From contig JANWYX010000396.1 of the NCBI GenBank assembly GCA_025055055.1, positions 1-10,696 of the forward strand: DNA of 10,696 nt, written 5' to 3'. This stretch comes from Caldilinea sp. Lineage in GTDB: Bacteria; Chloroflexota; Anaerolineae; Caldilineales; Caldilineaceae. This document shows, piece by piece, positions 1-10,696 of the stretch. The first letter of the stretch is position 1; each line of letters opens with the position of its first letter. The notes beneath the pieces were generated by a model, which was not told the DNA's origin, did not search any database, and worked only from the letters and a program-made list of their open reading frames with translations. The position numbers were made by a program, and so were the translations under genes.

Positions 1-1
1 A

Positions 2-2470
2 GTGAAAACGATCTCGGCGCGTGAGCTGGTGCCGGGAGACATTGTCCTGCTTGAGGCAGGCAACCTGACGCCTGCCGACATGCGCCTGGTGGAGACCGTC
101 AACCTCCGCATTCAAGAAGCTGCACTCACCGGCGAGTCGGAAGCTGTTGAAAAGGACGCCAATCTGGTGTTCACCGCCGACGCTCCGCTGGGCGACCGAC
201 GCAATATGGCCTACATGGGCACGGTGGTGACATATGGGCGAGGCGTCGGAATTGTCGTTGAAACAGGCGCCCGCACAGAGCTGGGTAAAATTGCCACAAT
301 GCTGCAAACCGTCGAGCGCGAAGCGACGCCACTGCAAAAACGGCTCGACCGTTTAGGCAAGGCGCTGGCGCTGGTGGGGGTGATAATCGCAGCGGTCGTC
401 GCCGTATTTGGTCTGTTGCGCGGCGGCACGTTGGGCGAAATGTTCCTCGTGGCTGTGAGCGTCGCCGTCGCCATCGTGCCCGAAGGGCTGCCTGCCGTGG
501 TGACCATTACCCTTGCGCTCGGCGCGCGTCGCATGTTGACGCGCAACGCGCTCATCCGCAAATTGCCTGCAGTTGAGACGCTTGGCTCAGTCACCGTCAT
601 CTGCTCCGACAAAACAGGGACGCTTACGCAGAATCGCATGACCGTGACCGTTCTCGACCTGATGGATCGCAGCGTGCGACTGAGCGAGCGCGTCGGTCGG
701 GAAGAGGTCAGGCTTGAGCTCGCCGAGCTGCCGACCGAGGAGACGCGCCTTCAGGCGAAGGCCATGTCGCTGGTGCTTTCTGCAGGCGCGCTGGCGAGCG
801 ACGCTCAGTTGATCGGGGAAAATGCGGGGGGATGGCGCGCCGTTGGCGATCCCACCGAAGGCGCGTTGGTGCTCGCAGCCGCGCAATTCGGTTTGCGCAA
901 GGACGAACTCGAGCGGCGGCTCCCGCGCGTCCTGGAGCTCCCGTTCGATAGCGAGCGCAAACGCATGACGACAGTGCATGAATTGAACGTCGAAAACGAT
1001 GCATCGGCGGTGAACGACGTCTTGGCGCAACTCCCTATTACTCAATCCCGGTTTGTGGTGTTCACAAAAGGGTCAGTGGACGGTTTGCTGGACATCGCCG
1101 CGCAGGTATGGGTGAACGGCGGAGCGCAGCCTATCACGCCGGAATGGCGTCAGCGCATCGAGGCCTCGAATGCACGGTTGGCGGCGGAAGGCATGCGCGT
1201 GCTGGCTGTGGCGTTCAAGTTATTGGATGAACGGCCCGCCAAAGCGGATGAAGCGTTGGAGCGCAACCTGACGCTGGTGGGCTTGTTTGGAATGATCGAT
1301 CCCCCACGGCCTGAGGTGAAAGAGGCGGTCGCCAAATGCAGGATGGCGGGAATTCGTCCAATCATGATCACCGGCGATCACCCGCTCACCGCCCTTGCCA
1401 TCGCCAAAGAGCTGGACATCGCCGCCGCCGAAGACCGCGTAATCACGGGTCTACAACTATCCCAAATGTCGGACGAACAGTTGAGCGCAGCATTGACGGA
1501 CGTCTCGGTCTTTGCACGCGTCTCGCCCGAGCATAAACTGCACATCGTCACCGCGTTGCAACGGCAAGGCCATGTGGTGGCAATGACCGGTGACGGCGTG
1601 AATGATGCGCCCGCTCTCAAGAAAGCCGACATCGGGGTGGCGATGGGTGTCACCGGAACCGACGTCACCCGCGAGGCCGCTGAGATCGTTCTGCTCGACG
1701 ACAATTTCGCTACGATCGTGAACGCAGTCGAGGAAGGACGCACCATCTACGACAATATCAAAAAGTTCGTTAAGTTCTCTGTCGGCGGCAACCTCGGCAA
1801 GGTGATGGTGATGTTGCTTGCCCCCATGCTCGCCCTGTTGGCGCCGGCTTCGCCCTTGCCGCCGCTCCTTATTCCGCTGATGCCGCTGCAATTGCTGTGG
1901 TTGAACTTATTGACCGATGGCTTACTCGGCATTGGCCTGGGCATGGAGCCTGCCGAAAAGAACGTCATGCGTCGCCCGCCGATCTCGCCGCAGGCGAACC
2001 TTTTCAGTAGCGGCGGCCTCGGCCAGGTGATCCGCATGGGCGTGTTGATCGGCGCAATTGCGTTGGGCATCGGCCTTTATCGATGGAGCGCTGGCTACGC
2101 GGATTGGCAGACGATGATGTTCACAACACTGGCGTTTTTGCAAGTGTGGCAAGCGCTTGCCATCCGAACCGGCAATGATTCGATCCTGCAAGCCGGTTTG
2201 TTCAGCAACAAGTCGCTGGCACTGCTGATCGCCGTCGTCGTCGGCTTACAGTTGGCTGCAATCTATGCGCCGGCCTTGCAACCTTTTCTCAATACAATGC
2301 CGCTTGCTGCGCAAGACTTGCTGACGTGCATTGCGCTCAGCAGCATTGTCTTTGTCTATGGTGAAATCGAAAAGGCGCTCGCTCGCCGCACAGGCCGTCT
2401 TCCTGTTCGCCAGGCCGGCTTAGAGCCGCCTCCCTTGAAAGACGGCTCTGAAGGGAGTGTAAAGCTTTGA
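2..2470 (+). CDS. P2-type (Ca2+-ATPase-like) cation-transporting P-type ATPase, N-terminus missing
   Basis: This is an integral-membrane ATP-driven cation pump. The reading frame is open at the left edge, so the true start and roughly the first 120 or more residues (M1-M2 and the start of the actuator domain) lie outside; the GTG at position 2 is probably internal. Visible parts, numbered from that codon, are: actuator TGES 43-46; M4 PEGLP 160-164; phosphorylation site DKTGT with Asp203; nucleotide-binding GDPTEGAL near 282-289 and KGS 356-358; P-domain TGDH 457-460 and TGDGVNDAP 529-537; then hydrophobic segments M5-M10 from about 595 to 795. The M6 stretch NLLTDG (Asn635, Thr638, Asp639) matches the SERCA calcium ligands Asn796, Thr799 and Asp800, and Glu161 matches Glu309. 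The M5 position of SERCA Glu771 is Lys600, which is unusual for a two-calcium pump. All catalytic motifs are intact. The P2 class is secure; the ion transported is inferred. Confidence 0.93.
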   Translation: MKTISARELVPGDIVLLEAGNLTPADMRLVETVNLRIQEAALTGESEAVEKDANLVFTADAPLGDRRNMAYMGTVVTYGRGVGIVVETGARTELGKIATMLQTVEREATPLQKRLDRLGKALALVGVIIAAVVAVFGLLRGGTLGEMFLVAVSVAVAIVPEGLPAVVTITLALGARRMLTRNALIRKLPAVETLGSVTVICSDKTGTLTQNRMTVTVLDLMDRSVRLSERVGREEVRLELAELPTEETRLQAKAMSLVLSAGALASDAQLIGENAGGWRAVGDPTEGALVLAAAQFGLRKDELERRLPRVLELPFDSERKRMTTVHELNVENDASAVNDVLAQLPITQSRFVVFTKGSVDGLLDIAAQVWVNGGAQPITPEWRQRIEASNARLAAEGMRVLAVAFKLLDERPAKADEALERNLTLVGLFGMIDPPRPEVKEAVAKCRMAGIRPIMITGDHPLTALAIAKELDIAAAEDRVITGLQLSQMSDEQLSAALTDVSVFARVSPEHKLHIVTALQRQGHVVAMTGDGVNDAPALKKADIGVAMGVTGTDVTREAAEIVLLDDNFATIVNAVEEGRTIYDNIKKFVKFSVGGNLGKVMVMLLAPMLALLAPASPLPPLLIPLMPLQLLWLNLLTDGLLGIGLGMEPAEKNVMRRPPISPQANLFSSGGLGQVIRMGVLIGAIALGIGLYRWSAGYADWQTMMFTTLAFLQVWQALAIRTGNDSILQAGLFSNKSLALLIAVVVGLQLAAIYAPALQPFLNTMPLAAQDLLTCIALSSIVFVYGEIEKALARRTGRLPVRQAGLEPPPLKDGSEGSVKL
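2422..2457 (+). repeat. Two interleaved inverted repeats at the 3' end of the ATPase gene
   Basis: AGAGCCG at 2422-2428 pairs perfectly with CGGCTCT at 2443-2449, and CTCCCTT at 2430-2436 pairs perfectly with AAGGGAG at 2451-2457. The two 7-bp stems interleave, so they would compete or form a pseudoknot-like fold. They lie within the last codons of the ATPase gene and no T-run follows, so this is not a standard intrinsic terminator. A role in mRNA 3'-end stability is possible but unproven. Confidence 0.4.
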
Positions 2471-2503
2471 AAGCACAACCTTGAAACATCAAAGTCTTCG
2501 AAC

Positions 2504-2559
2504 TGGGCGGCCGATCTTTTAAGCACAGCCTTCTCAAGGGTGCGGTCGTTGGCTGCCCA
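2504..2559. terminator. Long-loop inverted repeat between convergent genes, possible bidirectional terminator
   Basis: An 11-bp arm at 2504-2514 (TGGGCGGCCGA) can pair with 2549-2559 (TTGGCTGCCCA), with two G-T wobbles and a 34-nt loop. It sits in the 110-bp gap between the convergent ATPase and pgi stop codons, where a shared terminator is expected. On the + strand it is followed by CCCTTTTCG, a weak T-tract; on the - strand no T-run follows. The same gap has an imperfect direct repeat, AAGCACAACCTT at 2471-2482 and AAGCACAGCCTT at 2521-2532 (11 of 12 identical). The terminator role is inferred from position. Confidence 0.25.
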
Positions 2560-2580
2560 ACCCTTTTCGACGCCTGGCGC

Positions 2581-4212
<1,632 letters not shown>

Positions 4213-4244
4213 GTGCGGCTATCCTCCGACAGTGGTCGATATGC

Positions 4245-4258
4245 TGGAAGCGTTCCCA
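4245..4258. promoter_or_regulatory. LacI-family operator-like (cre-like) site in the pgi leader
   Basis: TGGAAGCGTTCCCA is a near-palindrome centred on CG, the pattern bound by many LacI-family repressors. It fits the catabolite-responsive-element pattern TGWNANCGNTNWCA at all but the two W positions. It lies 33 nt upstream of the pgi start codon, between that start and the nearest good TATAAT box, a position where a bound repressor would block transcription. For a sugar-phosphate isomerase this would make sense, but no regulator gene is present and one site can arise by chance. Confidence 0.3.
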
Positions 4259-4291
4259 CTTGCAGCGGTCTTGAATACAATACCTATAATT

Positions 4292-4303
4292 GCATTATAA
4301 TGC
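4292..4303 (-). promoter_or_regulatory. Candidate pgi -10 box inside a 12-bp perfect palindrome
   Basis: GCATTATAATGC is a perfect palindrome, so it presents TATAAT on both strands; the minus-strand copy occupies 4294-4299, about 80 nt upstream of the pgi ATG. A further TATAAT faces right at 4285-4290. No good -35 hexamer lies 16-18 nt upstream of the minus-strand box. A perfect minus-strand TTGACA occurs farther upstream (plus-strand TGTCAA 4358-4363), but the correctly spaced -10 there is poor. The promoter call is therefore tentative. Confidence 0.3.
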
Positions 4304-4410
4304 CATCGCTCGATTTTTCGGAGAGATGCCCCAACGTAGCATGCACTGCTATATTCGTGTCAAGCGGATCACCTCTCTCAAGAAAACGCCAGCGTCAAAA
4401 TACTCCTAGA

Positions 4411-4430
4411 GACGTGCCCATAGGCACGTC
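4411..4430. repeat. Perfect 8-bp hairpin / 20-bp operator-like inverted repeat
   Basis: GACGTGCC (4411-4418) and GGCACGTC (4423-4430) are exact reverse complements around a CATA loop. No T-run follows within a terminator-like distance on either strand, so an intrinsic terminator is unlikely. It may be a dimeric regulator site for either divergent gene or a hairpin in a leader or small RNA. The symmetry is certain; the function is unknown. Confidence 0.5.
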
Positions 4431-4549
4431 GTTGGCAGCGAACTTCAGAACACTGCGCAGCGGAACCCTAATTTTTTGGAGGACAGGCGAGTAAAAGACG
4501 GGGAACAGCGCCTGAGCCATCCAGGATCAAGAAGGGGCAAGCGCCTTCA

Positions 4550-4606
4550 TTGCAAAAATAACGAATTACTTTTGCTTTCGCACGGAGCGTATAGCGGATT
4601 TTGCAA
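4550..4606. repeat. 8-bp inverted repeat with a nested competing copy
   Basis: TTGCAAAA at 4550-4557 is the exact reverse complement of TTTTGCAA at 4599-4606. A closer TTTTGC at 4570-4575 can pair with the same left arm (GCAAAA 4552-4557). No function is assigned. Confidence 0.3.
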
Positions 4607-4673
4607 CCCGTAGCTGCTCATCTCGAAGCAAAAAGGCGAGCTGTTCGGCGAAAATAACAAGCTTTTGGATTCC

Positions 4674-4689
4674 CAAGAATAGGTTCTTG
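4674..4689. repeat. Short perfect inverted repeat CAAGAA-4-TTCTTG
   Basis: CAAGAA at 4674-4679 and TTCTTG at 4684-4689 flank the 4-nt spacer TAGG. The size suits a dimeric DNA-binding protein site, but it is short enough to arise by chance in this A+T-richer stretch. Confidence 0.25.
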
Positions 4690-4784
4690 ATGACCCATCG
4701 GGGGCTCCTTTATCTCCAGGTGACGAGCACAAGCTTCATAGCGTTGTTGTGAACTTCTGGGAATGTCAATTGCTCTTTATTCAC

Positions 4785-4820
4785 TTGAAAGTGCGACGGA
4801 AGAGAAATAGGAACTTTCAA
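4785..4820. repeat. Inverted repeat TTGAAAGT-20-ACTTTCAA upstream of the HIT gene
   Basis: TTGAAAGT at 4785-4792 and ACTTTCAA at 4813-4820 are exact reverse complements 20 nt apart, about 105-140 nt upstream of the HIT start codon. The left copy overlaps a smaller palindrome, CACTT-GA-AAGTG at 4782-4793. A TAAAAT hexamer at 4830-4835 just downstream could be a -10 box, but no well-spaced -35 was found. This may be a regulatory site for the + strand operon. Confidence 0.3.
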
Positions 4821-4924
4821 AGGATGATGTAAAATAGGGTGGACAGCGCTGTTGGAAGGGCCCATCGGGGCGCATCGCCTATTTCCATCGACTTGATCAT
4901 GAAGATTCGGGATAACGACCACCA

Positions 4925-5281
4925 ATGGCCACCGAGACCATCTTTAGCAAGATCATTCGCCGTGAAGTTCCATCGGATATTGTCTATCAGGACGAGCAGG
5001 TGACTGCATTTCGAGACATCAACCCGCAGGCGCCGGTGCACATCCTGATCGTGCCCAACAAGCTGATCCCCACCGCCAACGATGTGACGGAGGAGGATGA
5101 GCCGTTGCTCGGTCACATGTTCGTAGTGGCGAAAAAGATCGCCGCCCAGGAGGGCATCGCAGAAAGCGGATATCGGCTGTTGGTCAACTGCAACCGCGAC
5201 GCCGGCCAGGAGATTTACCACCTCCACATCCATCTGCTCGGCGGACGACGCCTTGGTCCGATGCTGGCACGGCATGGCTGA
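4925..5281 (+). CDS. HIT-family (HinT-like) nucleotide hydrolase/phosphoramidase
   Basis: This small cytoplasmic protein of 118 residues is the normal size for the HinT branch of the histidine-triad superfamily. Members hydrolyse AMP-linked phosphoramidates or acyl-adenylates, and the physiological substrate is usually unknown. The N-terminus TIFSKIIRREVPSDIVY is typical of the branch. The triad HLHIHLL spans residues 99-105, with His101 and His103 the expected catalytic and phosphate-binding positions, followed by the conserved glycines and LGPMLA near the C-terminus. The ATG at 4925 gives the usual family N-terminus; it has only a weak purine stretch upstream (near 4909-4914) rather than a clear Shine-Dalgarno. 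It is the first gene of the + strand cluster and is followed after 41 nt by the molybdenum hydroxylase subunit. A functional link to that gene is not established. Confidence 0.95.
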   Translation: MATETIFSKIIRREVPSDIVYQDEQVTAFRDINPQAPVHILIVPNKLIPTANDVTEEDEPLLGHMFVVAKKIAAQEGIAESGYRLLVNCNRDAGQEIYHLHIHLLGGRRLGPMLARHG

Positions 5282-5310
5282 GGCCGCCGACGGCTCGATT
5301 CCGTTGTCGA

Positions 5311-5319
5311 AAAGGAGGG
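5311..5319 (+). promoter_or_regulatory. Strong Shine-Dalgarno of the molybdenum-hydroxylase gene
   Basis: AAAGGAGGG ends 3 nt before the ATG at 5323. It is the strongest ribosome-binding site in the window and fixes the start of the following gene. It also suggests that this gene is translated independently of the HIT gene 41 nt upstream. Confidence 0.75.
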
Positions 5320-5322
5320 TCT

Positions 5323-7592
<2,270 letters not shown>

Positions 7593-7593
<1 letters not shown>

Positions 7594-8326
7594 TGCGCAT
7601 TGCCCTTCTTTCCGACACGCACGGCAATCTTCATGCCACGGAGGTGGCGCTGGCCGCCGTTCAGGCCGAGCGCCCTGACCAAATCATTTGCCTGGGCGAC
7701 GTTGCTCTCTTCGGGCCACAGCCGCGCGAGACGCTCGCCGCAGTGGCTGCGCTGGGTTGTCCGGTGGTGATGGGCAACACCGACGCTTGGGCGCTCAACC
7801 CTCAGCCCTACCCTGGGAACGATGCCCAGACGGCGCTCTACAACGCCGTCGAAGGATGGGGCGCAGCCCAGTTGACAGAAAGCGATCGTGCCTTGATTCG
7901 TGGCTTTCAACCCGTTATACGTATTGCGCTCGACGACGAGGCTGCGCTGCTCTGCTATCATGGCTCCCCGCGCTCGTTCAATGAGGAGATCGAGGCGACC
8001 ACGCCCGACGCGACGCTGACGGAGATTTTCGGCGATGACCCCTCTTTGATCTGTGCAGGGGGTCACACGCATACGCAGATGGTGCGTCGTCATCAGCATC
8101 GTTTGGTGATCAACCCGGGCAGTGTGGGGCTGCCCTTTGTCCTACGCAGCGACGGCTCCGCCTACAACCCACCGTGGGCCGAATATGCACTGATCGACTA
8201 CCGCTCGCCTGCACGAATCGACGTGACCTTGCGTCGCGTTCCTATCGACGTGCAGCGCGTAATCAACGCTGCCTTCACCAGCGGAATGCCGATGGCAGAC
8301 CGCTGGACAGCCGAATGGAGTTTCAA

Positions 8327-8330
<4 letters not shown>
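7593..8330 (+). CDS. Calcineurin-like metallophosphoesterase (YfcE/Metallophos_2 type)
   Basis: This is a cytoplasmic two-metal phosphoesterase of 245 residues. The metal-binding signatures are complete: SDTHGN with Asp8 and His10; LGD with Asp36; GNTD with Asn62; YHGSP with His123; and GGHTH with His158 and His160, followed by NPGSVG 174-179. Bacterial members cleave phosphodiesters, nucleotides or phosphoproteins; the substrate here cannot be read from sequence. The ATG at 7593 overlaps the preceding stop as TAATG and starts right at the first beta-strand (MRIALLSDTHGN), which is the family norm. A GTG at 7563 would add ten residues inside the upstream gene and is not favoured. Only a weak purine stretch precedes the ATG, so translation is probably coupled to the upstream gene. 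The stop overlaps the next start as ATGA. Confidence 0.92.
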
Positions 8331-9310
<980 letters not shown>

Positions 9311-9399
9311 CGCCTATCTCCGCCGACCCGCAACTTGCGCCGATCTTCACCGAGCTGGCCGAGCGTTTTTCAGAAGGTTTCCCTGAGCAACGCCCGGCT

Positions 9400-10631
<1,232 letters not shown>

Positions 10632-10635
<4 letters not shown>

Positions 10636-10696
10636 TTCCGGCAACGCACCGAACCACCCCTATCCGCATCGGTCACCACCTCCGGCGCACTATCCC
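10632..10696 (+). CDS. Start of a further gene in the operon, cut by the right edge
   Basis: An ATG at 10632 overlaps the GCS2 stop as ATGA and opens a frame with no stop up to the window end (21 full codons, beginning MIPATHRTTPIRIG). A GGGAGA at 10614-10619 lies about 12 nt upstream, a little far, so coupling to the preceding gene is likely. The visible residues are too few to name a family. It is called a gene because the same ATGA junction occurs earlier in this cluster. Confidence 0.5.

Larger units (their letters stand above)
4213..4924. other. 712-bp divergent intergenic region between pgi and the HIT gene
   Basis: No convincing protein gene or recognisable RNA gene was found here. 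The stretch is visibly richer in A+T than the flanking genes, and all frames are broken into short pieces. It holds the pgi leader (GGAGG, LacI-operator-like site, TATAAT palindrome), a perfect hairpin at 4411-4430, and further inverted repeats at 4550-4606, 4674-4689, 4785-4820 and 4804-4885. It also carries the 10-mer CCCATCGGGG twice (4694-4703 and 4861-4870) and an AAAATAAC-centred imperfect repeat (near 4554 and near 4650). It must contain promoters for both flanking transcription units. It could also be the eroded remains of a lost gene or mobile element. Confidence 0.6.

Noticed and set aside
4690..4811. Very short plus-strand frames from ATG 4690 (20 codons) and ATG 4763 (15 codons) that could be leader peptides
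   Set aside because: There is no good ribosome-binding site and no run of regulatory codons; chance is sufficient.
4547..4925. Two short minus-strand frames (61 and 71 residues) in the intergenic region
   Set aside because: They have no Shine-Dalgarno, no motif, atypical composition and A+T-rich content.
8174..8326. Upstream extension of the Gfo/Idh/MocA oxidoreductase
   Set aside because: The extra 51 residues are a shadow of the metallophosphoesterase gene; the ATGA junction and GGAG support 8327.

Overview
This window is chromosomal bacterial DNA. It is GC-rich and densely coded, with strongly GC-biased third codon positions and Shine-Dalgarno-type starts. I see no phage, plasmid, CRISPR, tRNA or rRNA signal and no intact insertion sequence. 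The protein set and the wording of several motifs (for example the GMAEMP ending of the molybdenum hydroxylase) recall Chloroflexota such as the Caldilineae. That placement is an inference from memory, not a demonstrated assignment.

Layout. Positions 2-2470 (+) hold the 3' two-thirds or more of a P2-type cation-transporting ATPase cut by the left edge. A 110-bp convergent gap with a long inverted repeat follows. Positions 2581-4212 (-) encode a complete glucose-6-phosphate isomerase (pgi). Positions 4213-4924 are a 712-bp divergent intergenic region, visibly richer in A+T than the genes. It has no convincing gene but several perfect inverted repeats, a LacI-type operator-like site in the pgi leader and TATAAT boxes. 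From 4925 to the right edge everything is on the + strand and tightly packed: a HIT-family hydrolase, a xanthine-dehydrogenase-family molybdenum subunit, a calcineurin-like metallophosphoesterase, a Gfo/Idh/MocA oxidoreductase of the dihydrodiol/D-xylose dehydrogenase type, a GCS2-family glutamate-cysteine-ligase-like enzyme, and the first codons of one more gene. The junctions are a 41-nt gap, then TAATG, ATGA, a near-zero gap and ATGA, so these genes are probably one translationally coupled operon.

How the genes might work together. The ATPase and pgi look like independent housekeeping genes. The + strand cluster combines a hydroxylase subunit, an NAD(P) sugar/diol dehydrogenase and a gamma-glutamyl ligase-like enzyme with two small phosphohydrolase families. 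Oxidation followed by thiol or amide conjugation is one possible theme, but this is speculative. Points that deserve a second look are: the GCS2 gene, whose coding sequence seems to run upstream of any standard start codon to an ATC behind a GGAG; the molybdenum subunit, which has no FAD or Fe-S partner nearby and carries an in-frame, repeat-rich insertion; the ATPase, where a lysine replaces the SERCA Glu771 calcium ligand; and the structured pgi/HIT intergenic region.
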